From Microbacterium sp. APC 3901 (GTDB lineage: Bacteria; Actinomycetota; Actinomycetes; Actinomycetales; Microbacteriaceae), in assembly GCF_030407765.1 (NCBI RefSeq), contig NZ_JASDCU010000006.1, positions 1-64,000 of the forward strand: a stretch of DNA of 64,000 bases, in the 5' to 3' direction. Position numbers and translations under genes: made by a program. The notes under the pieces were generated by a model. That model saw only the letters and a program-made list of their open reading frames with translations. It searched no databases and was not told the DNA's origin. This document shows, piece after piece, positions 42,790-52,049 of this stretch. Within the stretch, counting starts at the first letter, position 1. Every line of letters starts with the position of its first letter.

Positions 42790-43644
42790 GTGAGAGACCA
42801 GGTGCTCGACGGACCGCACGGCCCGCTGCGCGTGCGGGTGTACGAGCCGGAGAACCCCGCTGGCCCCGGACTCGTCTGGGTGCACGGCGGCGGATTCGCC
42901 GCGGGCGAGATCGACATGCCCGAAGCCGACTGGGTCGCGCAGAGCTTCGCCGACCGCGGCATCGCCGTGGTGTCGGTGGACTACTCGCTCGCCCCTTTCC
43001 CCCGCACCTGGGCTGCGGCAGCCGAAGCTCCCGAGCGAGAGGGCGTGCACTACCCGGTCGCCTCCGAGGAGGTCGAGGCCGCATTCCGCTGGGCGGTCGA
43101 GTCCGGCCTCGCCGAGGGGCCGTGGTCGATCGGCGGAGCGAGCGCCGGCGGCAACCTCGCGACCGGCGCGGCACTGCGTCTCAGCCACAGCGCGGGGCCC
43201 TTCCCTGCGCTCGCGGTGCTCGCCTATCCGACGCTCCACGCCGTGCAGGCAGCCCCGGATGCTGCGCTGCGCGCCGCTCTCGACGCGGACCTCGATGCCG
43301 ACGTGTTCGGCCCCGACGCGGTGCGCGGCATGTACGAGAACTACCTCGGCGGACCGGCCGACGGCGGCGACGTCTATGCCGTGCCCGGCACCGCGTCCCC
43401 CGCCCAGCTCTCGCACTTCCCCGCCACGATCATGATCAACGGCGAGGTCGACGAGCTGCGCGTCTCGGGTGAGGCCTTCGGAGCCTCGCTGCGCGACGCC
43501 GGCATCGACCTCGACATCTCCACCGAGCCGGGCACCCGCCACGGCCACCTCAACCACCCAGAACTCGCAGCAGCGACAGCATCGATCGATCGCTTCGCCG
43601 CACGCATCCTCGCCACGTCTCCCGAGCACAAGGAACAGCCATGA
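42790..43644 (+). CDS. Alpha/beta hydrolase (acetyl esterase/HSL type) in the rhamnose operon
   Basis: A 284-residue cytoplasmic esterase of the hormone-sensitive-lipase group. I start it at GTG 42790 because the earlier in-frame GTG (42736) is inside the hairpin stem; the ribosome site is weak. Motifs are the oxyanion loop HGGGF, SVDYSLAP, the nucleophile serine in GGASAGGN, and a late histidine in GTRHGHLNH with an aspartate in GEVDELR. It overlaps rhaD by 4 bases. Position suggests it deacetylates rhamnose-containing oligosaccharides imported after CE12/PL11 action; substrate not shown. Confidence 0.85.
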   Translation: MRDQVLDGPHGPLRVRVYEPENPAGPGLVWVHGGGFAAGEIDMPEADWVAQSFADRGIAVVSVDYSLAPFPRTWAAAAEAPEREGVHYPVASEEVEAAFRWAVESGLAEGPWSIGGASAGGNLATGAALRLSHSAGPFPALAVLAYPTLHAVQAAPDAALRAALDADLDADVFGPDAVRGMYENYLGGPADGGDVYAVPGTASPAQLSHFPATIMINGEVDELRVSGEAFGASLRDAGIDLDISTEPGTRHGHLNHPELAAATASIDRFAARILATSPEHKEQP

Positions 43645-45677
43645 GCAACCCCACCGCCGCCGCCCTCATCGAGCGGTCGAACCGCCTGGGCGCCGATCCC
43701 AAGAACACCAACTACGCCGGAGGCAACACCTCGGCCAAGGGCACCGAGACCGACCCGGTCACCGGGCAGCCCGTCGAGCTGATGTGGGTCAAGGGTTCGG
43801 GCGGCGATCTGGGAACACTCACGGAGCAGGGCCTCGCGGTGCTGCGCCTCGACCGCATGCGCGCGCTCGTCGACGTCTACCCCGGCCTCGACCGCGAAGA
43901 CGAGATGGTCGCGGCGTTCGACTACTGCCTGCACGGCAAGGGCGGTGCCGCTCCGTCGATCGACACCGCGATGCACGGGCTCGTCGACGCCGCACACGTC
44001 GATCACCTGCACCCCGACTCCGGCATCGCGATCGCGACCGCCGCCGACGGCGAGGCGCTCACCGCGAAGATCTTCGGCGACAGGGTCGTCTGGGTGCCGT
44101 GGCGTCGCCCCGGATTCCAGCTCGGACTCGACATCGCCGCGATCAAGGCTGCGAACCCGCAGGCGATCGGCACGATCCTCGGGGGCCACGGCATCACGGC
44201 GTGGGGCGACACGTCGGAGGAGGCCGAGGCGAACTCGCTGTGGATCATCGACACCGCTGCGGCCTACATCGAGGCCAACGGCAAGGCCGATCCTTTCGGC
44301 GGCGTCCGCTCGGGCTTCGAGGCCCTTCCCGAAGCAGAACGCCGTGAGCGAGCCGCAGCTCTCGCGGGCACCATCCGCGGCATCGCATCGACCGACAAGC
44401 CGATGGTCGGCCACTTCACCGACTCCGACGTCGTGCTCGACTTCCTGGCCTCCGACCGCGCCCCCGAGCTCGCCGCTCTCGGCACGAGCTGCCCCGACCA
44501 CTTCCTGCGCACCAAGGTCAAGCCGCTGATCCTCGACCTGCCCGTCACCGCATCCGCCGAGGAGCAGATCGCCCGACTGCACGAGCTGCATACCGAGTAC
44601 CGCGCCGACTACCAGGCCTACTACGACGCGCACGCGACCGCAGAGTCGCCCGCGATCCGCGGCGCCGACCCGCTCATCGTGCTCGTGCCCGGAATCGGCA
44701 TGTTCTCGTACGGTGCGAACAAGCAGACCGCCCGCGTCGCCGGCGAGTTCTACGTCAACGCGATCAACGTCATGCGCGGGGCCGAGGCGCTGTCGACCTA
44801 CTCCCCCATCTCCGACGCCGAGAAGTTCGACATCGAGTACTGGGCACTGGAGGAGGCGAAGCTGCAGCGGATGCCGAAGCCGAAGTCGCACCAGGGGCGC
44901 ATCGCGTTCGTGACCGGTGCCGCCAGCGGCATCGGCAAGGCCATCGCGACCCGTCTCGCGGCCGAGGGTGCCTGCGTCGTCATCGCCGACCTCGATCTCG
45001 AGAAGGCGCAGGCTGCTGCGGCCGAGCTCGGGAACACCGACGTCGCGATCGGCGTCGCGGCGAACGTCGCCGATGCGGATGCCATCCAGGCCGCTCTGAA
45101 CGACGCCGTGCTCGCGTTCGGTGGCGTCGACCTCGTCGTCAACAACGCCGGCCTCTCGCTCTCGAAGCCGCTGCTCGAGACCACCGAGAAGGACTGGGAT
45201 CTGCAGCACGACGTCATGGCCAAGGGCTCGTTCCTCGTGTCGAAGGCCGCCGCCCGCGTGCTGATCGACCAGAAGCTCGGCGGCGACATCATCTACATCT
45301 CGTCGAAGAACTCCGTCTTCGCCGGCCCCAACAACATCGCCTACTCCGCGACGAAGGCCGACCAGGCCCACCAGGTGCGTCTGCTGGCCGTCGAGCTCGG
45401 CGAGTTCGGCATCCGCGTCAACGGCATCAACCCTGACGGCGTCGTGCGCGGCTCGGGCATCTTCGCCTCCGGCTGGGGCGCGAACCGCGCCGCGACCTAC
45501 GGCGTCGCCGAAGAGGACCTCGGCCAGTTCTACGCCAACCGCACGATCCTCAAGCGCGAGGTCGTTCCCGAGAACGTGGCGGATGCCGTCTACGTGCTGA
45601 CGGGTCCCGAGCTGAGCCGCACCACGGGTCTGCACATTCCGGTCGACTCCGGCGTCGCCGCGGCGTTCCTGCGATGA
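43641..45677 (+). CDS. rhaD: Bifunctional rhamnulose-1-phosphate aldolase / short-chain alcohol dehydrogenase
   Basis: A 678-residue fusion. Residues 1-400 are a class II aldolase (NTNYAGGNTSAKG, zinc ligands in HVDHLHPDSG, later GGHGITAWG) that splits rhamnulose 1-phosphate into dihydroxyacetone phosphate and L-lactaldehyde. Residues about 420-678 are an SDR with VTGAASGIGKA and the pair Y568/K572 (YSATK), expected to oxidise L-lactaldehyde to lactate. The RhaEW/YuxG arrangement is known from Bacillus and many actinobacteria. It overlaps both neighbours by 4 bases. Confidence 0.94.
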   Translation: MSNPTAAALIERSNRLGADPKNTNYAGGNTSAKGTETDPVTGQPVELMWVKGSGGDLGTLTEQGLAVLRLDRMRALVDVYPGLDREDEMVAAFDYCLHGKGGAAPSIDTAMHGLVDAAHVDHLHPDSGIAIATAADGEALTAKIFGDRVVWVPWRRPGFQLGLDIAAIKAANPQAIGTILGGHGITAWGDTSEEAEANSLWIIDTAAAYIEANGKADPFGGVRSGFEALPEAERRERAAALAGTIRGIASTDKPMVGHFTDSDVVLDFLASDRAPELAALGTSCPDHFLRTKVKPLILDLPVTASAEEQIARLHELHTEYRADYQAYYDAHATAESPAIRGADPLIVLVPGIGMFSYGANKQTARVAGEFYVNAINVMRGAEALSTYSPISDAEKFDIEYWALEEAKLQRMPKPKSHQGRIAFVTGAASGIGKAIATRLAAEGACVVIADLDLEKAQAAAAELGNTDVAIGVAANVADADAIQAALNDAVLAFGGVDLVVNNAGLSLSKPLLETTEKDWDLQHDVMAKGSFLVSKAAARVLIDQKLGGDIIYISSKNSVFAGPNNIAYSATKADQAHQVRLLAVELGEFGIRVNGINPDGVVRGSGIFASGWGANRAATYGVAEEDLGQFYANRTILKREVVPENVADAVYVLTGPELSRTTGLHIPVDSGVAAAFLR

Positions 45678-47071
45678 CGGTGCGGTCCGTCGCCGCCGTC
45701 GACCTCGGGGCGACCAGCGGTCGCGTCATGATCGGGCGGATCGGCGACGGCCGGCTCGACCTCGAACTCGTCTCGCGGTTCCCGAACGGTCCCGTCGAGC
45801 GTGAAGACGGCCTGCACTGGGACTTCGGGGCTCTGTACGAGCATGTCGTCGAAGGGCTCGCCGAAGCGGTACGTCGTGAGCCGGGCATCGAGAGCGTCGG
45901 GATCGACTCGTGGGCCGTCGACTACGGCCTGCTGAAGGGCGGCGAGCTTCTCGCCGAGCCGTTCCACTATCGCGACGAGCGCACGGCGCGCGGGGTCGAC
46001 GAGGTGCATGCGATCGCGCCCTTCGCCGAGCTGTACGGGCGCAACGGACTGCAGTTCCTGCCGTTCAACACGCTCTACCAATACCGCGTCGATGCCCGCC
46101 TCACCGGGGCAGACACCGCACTGCTGATCCCCGACCTGATCGCCTTCCTGCTCACGGGAACGGCCGTGGCCGAGCGGACGAACGCCTCGACAACGGGGTT
46201 GCTCGGCGTCGAGACGGGCGAGTGGGACACGGAGCTGGCCGAGCGCGTCGGCATCCCGACGCGCATCCTGCCGACGCTGGTCGACCCGGGCGAGACCATC
46301 GGCACGCTCCGCGCCGACCTGGTCGAGCGCATCGGCAAGGACTTGCCCGTCATCGCGGTCGGCTCGCACGACACGGCGTCCGCGGTCGTCGCGGCTCCGC
46401 TGTCGACTCCGCAGTCCGCGTACATCTCGTGCGGCACCTGGGGCCTGGTCGGCGTCGAGCTGACCGAGCCGGTGCTGACGGATGCCGCACGCGAGGCCAA
46501 CTTCACTCACGAGCTCGGCGTCGATCGCCGCTACCGGTTCCTGCACAACGTGACGGGGCTGTGGCTGCTCAGCGAGACCGTGCGCGCCTGGGAGGCGGAA
46601 GACGGGTCGTCGATCGACCTGCCCGAGCTGTTGACCGCGGCGTCCGCTGTCACCGGAGACGTGCCGCTCTTCGACGCGAACGACTCGTCGCTCAGTGCGC
46701 CCGGTGACATGCCTGCGCGCATCGCGGCGCTGCTCGGGTCGGACGCGCCGTCGTCACGGCCGGCCTTCGCCCGGTCGATCGTCGAGTCGATCGCGACAGC
46801 GTTCGCGGACGCGGTGCAGACGGCATCCGATCTGTCCGGGCGCGAGCTCGACAGCATCCATCTGGTCGGTGGCGGATCGCTGAACCGCCTGCTGTGCCAG
46901 GCGACGGCCGATCGCACCGGCCTCCCGGTGCTCGCGGGCCCCGTCGAGGCGACTGCCCTCGGCAACGTGCTCGTGCAGGCGCGCGCCCTCGGCGCCGCTC
47001 CGGCATCCCTCGAGGAGCTGCGAGCCCTGGTCGCCGCGACTCACGAACCCGAGCGCTTCGACCCGCGCTGA
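45674..47071 (+). CDS. rhaB: Rhamnulokinase
   Basis: A 465-residue FGGY kinase that makes rhamnulose 1-phosphate. Motifs: AAVDLGATSGRVMIG at the N-terminus, VGIDSWAVDYGLL, the catalytic Asp in AVGSHDTASAV, SCGTWGLVGVE and the ATP-site LVGGGSLNRLLCQATAD. Last gene of the rha operon, overlapping rhaD by 4 bases and followed by a hairpin terminator facing the importer operon. Confidence 0.95.
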   Translation: MTVRSVAAVDLGATSGRVMIGRIGDGRLDLELVSRFPNGPVEREDGLHWDFGALYEHVVEGLAEAVRREPGIESVGIDSWAVDYGLLKGGELLAEPFHYRDERTARGVDEVHAIAPFAELYGRNGLQFLPFNTLYQYRVDARLTGADTALLIPDLIAFLLTGTAVAERTNASTTGLLGVETGEWDTELAERVGIPTRILPTLVDPGETIGTLRADLVERIGKDLPVIAVGSHDTASAVVAAPLSTPQSAYISCGTWGLVGVELTEPVLTDAAREANFTHELGVDRRYRFLHNVTGLWLLSETVRAWEAEDGSSIDLPELLTAASAVTGDVPLFDANDSSLSAPGDMPARIAALLGSDAPSSRPAFARSIVESIATAFADAVQTASDLSGRELDSIHLVGGGSLNRLLCQATADRTGLPVLAGPVEATALGNVLVQARALGAAPASLEELRALVAATHEPERFDPR

Positions 47072-47149
47072 CCGGTCCCGTCACGGCCCATCTCCGTCTG
47101 CGTGCTGCCGACGGCACACGTGGGCTCCCGGATCGCCGGCACACACGGA

Positions 47150-47181
47150 AGGGGCGCCGGAGCCGAAGCCCCGGCGCCCCT
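47150..47181. terminator. Hairpin between rhaB and rhaS (convergent)
   Basis: 11-bp stem AGGGGCGCCGG (47150-47160) with 47171-47181, loop of 10 bases. Lies between convergent rhaB and rhaS stops, so it can serve both directions. Confidence 0.75.
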
Positions 47182-47197
47182 GACGAGGCGATTCGAC

Positions 47198-48241
47198 TCA
47201 GAAGTCGAACTCGCCGATGTTGTCTGCGTTGAACTCGAACGGGTCGCCGAGCAGCACGACGCCGTCGGCGCCGACGGTGTACTCGCCGAGATCGCCGGCC
47301 TCGAAGGTGTCGCCCTCTTCGCCGGTGATGTCGCCCTCGATCAGCGCCTTCGATGCGAATGCCGCCAGGTAGCCGAGGTCGGCGGGGTTCCACAGCGCGA
47401 ACGCGGTGACGGTGCCGTCCTCGACATACTCGCGCATCTGGTTCGGGGTGCCGAGACCGGTGATCGCGACCTTGCCCTTGTAGTCCGAGGTCGAGACATA
47501 TCGAGCGGCAGCCGCGATGCCGACCGTGGTGGGCGAGATGATGCCCTTCAGGTTCGGGTGGCTTTGCAGCAGAGCGGCGGTCTTGTCGAACGACGTCTGG
47601 TCGTCGTCGTCACCGTAGACGGTCTCGACGATCGTGATGTCGGGGTACTCGCTGGCGACGTACTCCTTCATCAGGTCGATCCAGGCGTTCTGGTTGGTCG
47701 CGTTGGCGGATGCCGACAGGATCGCGACCTCGCCGGCTCCGCCGATCTGGTCGGCGATCAGGTCGACCTGCACCTTGGCGATGCCCTCGGAGTCGGCCTG
47801 GTTGATGAACAGGTCACGGCACTCCGGGTTCGTGTCGGAGTCGAAGGTGACGACCTTGACGCCCGCGTCGCGGGCCTCGTTCAGCGCGTCGCAGATGGCC
47901 TTCGGGTCGTTCGCCGAGACGACCAGCGCGCCGACGGCCTGCTGCGTCGCGGTGTTGATGTAGCTGACCTGGGCGTCGGGCGTGGCCTCGGCTGGTCCGA
48001 CCTCGGCGAACGTGCCGCCGAACTCGTCGACGGCGGTCTTGCCGCCCTCGCTCGAAGTGTCGAAGTAGGGGTTTCCGAGGTTCTTGGGCAGGAAGGTGAT
48101 CGCGAGATTGTCAGATCCTCCCTCGGCTCCGGAGCCCGAGCCGCCGGACCCGCCGCTGGTGTCGGCGCAGCCGGTCAGCACGAGCGCTGCGGCCACGGCG
48201 ACAGCCGCGAACCCCGCGATCTTCTTACGTGCAAACATCAT
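47198..48241 (-). CDS. rhaS: Rhamnose ABC transporter substrate-binding lipoprotein
   Basis: A 347-residue periplasmic-binding protein of the cluster 2 (ribose/rhamnose) type. The start is one of two adjacent ATGs (48241 or 48238), after AAGGAAG. Signal peptide with lipobox LTGC, a Ser/Gly linker, then a type I binding fold (ITFLPKNLGNPYFDTSSEGGKTA, LVVSANDPKAICDALNEARDAG). Last gene of the importer operon on the minus strand, after T, P and Q. Rhamnose as ligand is inferred from the flanking rha genes and shared operator. Confidence 0.92.
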   Translation of the reverse strand: MMFARKKIAGFAAVAVAAALVLTGCADTSGGSGGSGSGAEGGSDNLAITFLPKNLGNPYFDTSSEGGKTAVDEFGGTFAEVGPAEATPDAQVSYINTATQQAVGALVVSANDPKAICDALNEARDAGVKVVTFDSDTNPECRDLFINQADSEGIAKVQVDLIADQIGGAGEVAILSASANATNQNAWIDLMKEYVASEYPDITIVETVYGDDDDQTSFDKTAALLQSHPNLKGIISPTTVGIAAAARYVSTSDYKGKVAITGLGTPNQMREYVEDGTVTAFALWNPADLGYLAAFASKALIEGDITGEEGDTFEAGDLGEYTVGADGVVLLGDPFEFNADNIGEFDF

Positions 48242-48296
48242 TGTTCTTCCTTTCGTGATGATCACCGCGGGCGGATGCCGGCGATGAGAGGCTGCC

Positions 48297-49349
48297 TCAT
48301 GGTGCGGGAGAGGCCGCTACGCGCAGTGGTGGACCGGCCTTCGCACGCACGCGCTGCACCCAGGCGAGGGCGCTGGCCGCGACGACCGAGAAGATCAGCA
48401 GTCCGCCGGTGATGATGTTGATGACGTCAGAGGTGACGCCCGCGAGACGCAGGCTGCTGCCGAGCACCCCGATGAGCAGCACCGCCGCGACGACACCGTG
48501 CAGGTGTCCCCTGCCGCCGAAGACCGACACACCGCCGAGTACGACGGCCGCGATCACCTGCAGCTCGAGCCCCGTGGCGTTGTCGCCTCGAGCACTGCCG
48601 AAGCGCAGCGTGTAGAAGATGCCGGCGAAGGCGGCGACCACACCTGAGAGCACGAACAGGATGAACTTCGTCCGTTCGACGTTCACACCGGAGAACCGTG
48701 CGGCATCCTTCGACAGCCCGATCGCGAACACGCCTCGCCCGAAGGGCGTGAAGTGCAGCAGCACCGCGAAGAGCACCAACAGGATCAGGAACGGGATCAC
48801 GATGTACGGGATCGTCGTGCCGGCGATCTTCGCCTTCGCCAGCGCGGTCCAGGTCTCGGGGAAGTCGGTCACGGCGGTGGTGCCGAGCAGACCGACAGCG
48901 AGACCACGGAACAGCGCGAGGGTGCCGATCGTGACGGCGAGCGACGGCAGACCGACGGTCGTCACCAGGAAGCCGTTGAACGCACCGCCCACGACGCCGA
49001 CCAGGAGTGCCGCGAGGGCGGCTACTTCGAACGGGGCACCCGACTCGGTGAGCACGCCCGTCACCACGCTGGCGAGTCCGACCATGGATCCGACCGAGAG
49101 GTCGATCTCGCCCGTGATCATCACCAGGGTCATCGGCAGTGCGATCAGCAGGATCGGCGCCACATCGAGCAGCAGGTAGTTCGCGGTGATCGGCTGAGCG
49201 AAGCCGCGGATCGACACCGCAGCGACAATGGTCACGAACACGAGCAGCGCGATGATCGCGAACTCGCGGTTGATGAAGATGCGCCGCCAGAGCGGTCGGT
49301 CGTATTCGCGGATGACGCGGATCGACCCCGTCGTCGTCGTGGTGGTCAT
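48297..49349 (-). CDS. rhaQ: Rhamnose ABC transporter permease
   Basis: A 350-residue CUT2 permease with eight to ten hydrophobic segments and the family signature MTLVMITGEIDLSVGSMVGLASV, then GAFNGFLVTTVGLPSLAVTIGTLALFRG. It overlaps RhaP by 4 bases and is followed after 55 bases by rhaS. A short hairpin with a bulge (ATGAGAGG-CTG-CCTCAT) spans its stop codon. Confidence 0.92.
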   Translation of the reverse strand: MTTTTTTGSIRVIREYDRPLWRRIFINREFAIIALLVFVTIVAAVSIRGFAQPITANYLLLDVAPILLIALPMTLVMITGEIDLSVGSMVGLASVVTGVLTESGAPFEVAALAALLVGVVGGAFNGFLVTTVGLPSLAVTIGTLALFRGLAVGLLGTTAVTDFPETWTALAKAKIAGTTIPYIVIPFLILLVLFAVLLHFTPFGRGVFAIGLSKDAARFSGVNVERTKFILFVLSGVVAAFAGIFYTLRFGSARGDNATGLELQVIAAVVLGGVSVFGGRGHLHGVVAAVLLIGVLGSSLRLAGVTSDVINIITGGLLIFSVVAASALAWVQRVRAKAGPPLRVAASPAP

Positions 49350-50374
49350 GATTCGTCCCTCGCCTCGATGAGCTGGCGTCTCTGTCTGACCGCGAGCACC
49401 CGGTCGAGCACGATGGCCCCGATGATCAGCACGCCGACGACGGCACGCTGCCAGAAGTCGGGGATGCCGAGGATCGGCAGCGCGCGGTTGATGGTCATCA
49501 GGAGCATCGCGCCGATCGCCGCACCCCAGACGGTGCCGACTCCACCGGTGATCGCGATCCCGCCGATGACGGCGGCGCCGACCGCATCCAGCTCCCAGCC
49601 GCTGCCGGCCTGCGAGCTGATCGACCCGTACCGGGCGGCGTAGAAGACGCCCGCGAGTCCGGCGAGCGCACCGGAGAGCACGAATGCCGAGAGCACACGG
49701 CGGGTGACTTTGAGCCCGTAGAGTTCAGCGGCTGACGGGTCGGATCCGATCGCGTAATACTCACGGCCGCTGCGGGTGTTGCGCAGATACCAGGCCGCGA
49801 GGGCGAGCACGATCACCGCGACGATCGACAGCACCGGGATGAACAGGATCTGCTGTGTGCCGAGCGCGAGGAAGTCTTTGGGCATATCGGACGCGTTGAT
49901 GCGGTCGCTGCCGGTCCACAGCACGTTGATGCCGCGATAGGCATACAGAGTGCCGAGGGTGATCACCATCGCCGGCACCTTCGCGAACGCGACCAGCGCG
50001 CCGTTCACGAGGCCGAGGAAGGCGCCGAGCAGCACGGCCGCGATCACGACGAGAACGATCGGGATCCCGGGCACGTCGACGAACAGGCGTCCGGTCAGAT
50101 ATGCCGTCAGGCCCATCACCGAACCGACCGAGAGATCGACGTTCCGGGTGATGATGACGATCGCCTGGCCGACGGCGACGAGCATGAGGATCGACGGCGT
50201 GAGCAGCAGGTCTCGCCACCCGTCGGCGCTGAACAGGAAGTTGGGGTTCTTCACCGTGGCTGCGATCACGACGAGCACGAGAGCCGCGAGGATGCCGAGC
50301 TCCCGTGCACGGCCGACTCCGCCGAAGGACTTCTTGGCCGCGGCGGGCGCGGGTGCCGTGGTGATGGTGCTCAT
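49346..50374 (-). CDS. rhaP: Rhamnose ABC transporter permease
   Basis: A 342-residue CUT2 permease, partner of RhaQ. Signature [22 protein letters not shown] and [28 protein letters not shown], with a C-terminal [21 protein letters not shown] segment. Four-base overlaps with RhaT upstream and RhaQ downstream. Inner-membrane pore subunit. Confidence 0.92.
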   Translation of the reverse strand: MSTITTAPAPAAAKKSFGGVGRARELGILAALVLVVIAATVKNPNFLFSADGWRDLLLTPSILMLVAVGQAIVIITRNVDLSVGSVMGLTAYLTGRLFVDVPGIPIVLVVIAAVLLGAFLGLVNGALVAFAKVPAMVITLGTLYAYRGINVLWTGSDRINASDMPKDFLALGTQQILFIPVLSIVAVIVLALAAWYLRNTRSGREYYAIGSDPSAAELYGLKVTRRVLSAFVLSGALAGLAGVFYAARYGSISSQAGSGWELDAVGAAVIGGIAITGGVGTVWGAAIGAMLLMTINRALPILGIPDFWQRAVVGVLIIGAIVLDRVLAVRQRRQLIEARDES

Positions 50375-51900
50375 GCGTGCAGCTCCGATGAGTGGGTGGC
50401 GGCGAACATGACGTTCTCGCTGGTGGCGTCGTCACGGGAGATCTCGGCAGTGATGCGACCTTCGCGCATGACCAGCACCCGGTCTGCCATGCCGAGGACC
50501 TCGGGCAGCTCGGACGAGATCATGAGGATTCCCAGCCCCTCGCCCGCGAGCTGCGAGAGCAGACGGTGCACCTCGGACTTCGTGCCCACGTCGATGCCTC
50601 GGGTGGGCTCGTCGATGATCAGGACGCGCGGGTCTGTGGCCAGCCACTTGGCCAGCACGACCTTCTGCTGGTTTCCGCCGGAGAGGGTGGATGCCACGGT
50701 GTCGAGCGCGTGCGTCTTGACCTCGAGGCGCGATGCCCATTCCTTCGCCGCTCGGTTCTCGATGCCGGTGGTGATCAGACCCCACTTCGAGAGCCGACGA
50801 CGGATGGCGAGCGTGATGTTGCCGCCGACGCCCGCGTCGATCACGAGGCCCTGCTTGCGGCGGTCTTCAGGCACGAGCGCGAGTCCGCTGCGCATCGCGG
50901 CGGTCGGGTTGCGGCGCGCCACACCTGTGCCGAGCATGCGCACCTGTCCCTGGTCGTACGGGTCGACGCCGAAGACCGCGCGGGCGACCTCGGAGCGCCC
51001 GGCCCCGACGAGACCGGCCAGTGCGACGATCTCGCCCGCACGCACGGTGAAGGAGATGTCGTGGAAGACACCGGGGCGGGTGAGTCCCGTGACCTCGAGC
51101 AGCGGCTCTCCGACGACGGCCTCTTGCTTGGGGAACAACTCGGTGACGTCGCGTCCGACCATCTGGCGGACCAGCTCGTCGACCGTCGTCTCGGCTATGG
51201 CTGTGGTGTCGATATAGGCGCCGTCACGCATGACGGTGACGGTGTCGCACAGGTCGAACACCTCGTCGAAGCGGTGCGAGATGAAGAGGATGGCGCGGCC
51301 CTCGTCGCGCAGGCTCCGGGCGACGGCGAACAGACGGTCGACCTCGACGCCGCTGAGTGCGGCCGTCGGCTCATCCATGATCAGCACACTCGCGTCGAGG
51401 GAGATCGCCTTGGCGATCTCGATGATCTGCTGGTCGGCGATCGACAGGCCCTCGGTGATGCGGTCAGGGTCGAGCGTCACGCCCAGGCGGCGGAAGATCT
51501 GGTCGACCTCGGTGCGCATGGCCTTGCGGTCGATACGACCGAGGAACCCCGTGGGCTGTCGGCCCATGAAGATGTTCTCCGTCACCGAGAGATCAGGGAA
51601 CAGCGTCGGCTCCTGGTAGATGACCGCGATGCCAGCAGCCTTCGACTGGGCGGTGCTGGTGAAGTCGACGTCTTCACCGTGCAGGCGGAAGTCCCCCGAG
51701 TCGCGGCGGTAGAGACCGGCCATGATCTTCACCATCGTCGACTTGCCCGCGCCGTTCTCGCCGATGAGGGCATGGATGGAACCGGGGCGGAGCGTCAGGC
51801 TGCCGGAGCGGAGTGCGACGACGGGGCCGAAGGACTTCACGACCCGATGCAGCTCGAGCGCGGTGGGGGGAGCGCTTCGGGCGGAGGCTGCGTCTACCAC
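50371..51900 (-). CDS. rhaT: Rhamnose ABC transporter ATP-binding protein (tandem ABC)
   Basis: A 509-residue ATPase with two ABC domains. The first has a full Walker A (GENGAGKST), the signature region [19 protein letters not shown] and Walker [13 protein letters not shown]. The second has the degenerate [12 protein letters not shown] loop normal for RbsA-type proteins, then [15 protein letters not shown] and [15 protein letters not shown] start after GAGAGG. First gene of the importer operon, divergent from the LacI gene with the palindrome TGAATCGATTCA between them. Confidence 0.94.
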   Translation of the reverse strand: MVDAASARSAPPTALELHRVVKSFGPVVALRSGSLTLRPGSIHALIGENGAGKSTMVKIMAGLYRRDSGDFRLHGEDVDFTSTAQSKAAGIAVIYQEPTLFPDLSVTENIFMGRQPTGFLGRIDRKAMRTEVDQIFRRLGVTLDPDRITEGLSIADQQIIEIAKAISLDASVLIMDEPTAALSGVEVDRLFAVARSLRDEGRAILFISHRFDEVFDLCDTVTVMRDGAYIDTTAIAETTVDELVRQMVGRDVTELFPKQEAVVGEPLLEVTGLTRPGVFHDISFTVRAGEIVALAGLVGAGRSEVARAVFGVDPYDQGQVRMLGTGVARRNPTAAMRSGLALVPEDRRKQGLVIDAGVGGNITLAIRRRLSKWGLITTGIENRAAKEWASRLEVKTHALDTVASTLSGGNQQKVVLAKWLATDPRVLIIDEPTRGIDVGTKSEVHRLLSQLAGEGLGILMISSELPEVLGMADRVLVMREGRITAEISRDDATSENVMFAATHSSELHA

Positions 51901-51947
51901 TGGCTTTCCTCTCCGTTGAGGGGGATGATGATCGGAATGAACTTACC

Positions 51948-51959
51948 TGAATCGATTCA
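51948..51959. promoter_or_regulatory. Rhamnose-type LacI operator between rhaT and regulator
   Basis: TGAATCGATTCA is a perfect 12-base palindrome. CTCGTTTCA (51962-51970) follows as a half-site, and GCTAGTGT (51972-51979) repeats the -10 region of the rhaM promoter. The 149-base gap holds no gene. Confidence 0.75.
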
Positions 51960-52049
51960 AGCTCGTTTCAGGCTAGTGTATGTGATGCCGGCCTCAGGTC
52001 AACCCCCGATGCCGAAGCGTGATCCGCCCGACGACGAGAGGACAGCCGA

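Noticed and set aside
43374..45635. 753-residue minus-strand open frame
   Set aside because: Antisense to the esterase and rhaD genes; no recognisable domain or ribosome site.
51901..52049. Small gene between rhaT and the LacI gene
   Set aside because: The 149 bases contain operators and promoter elements; no frame of useful length with a ribosome site exists.
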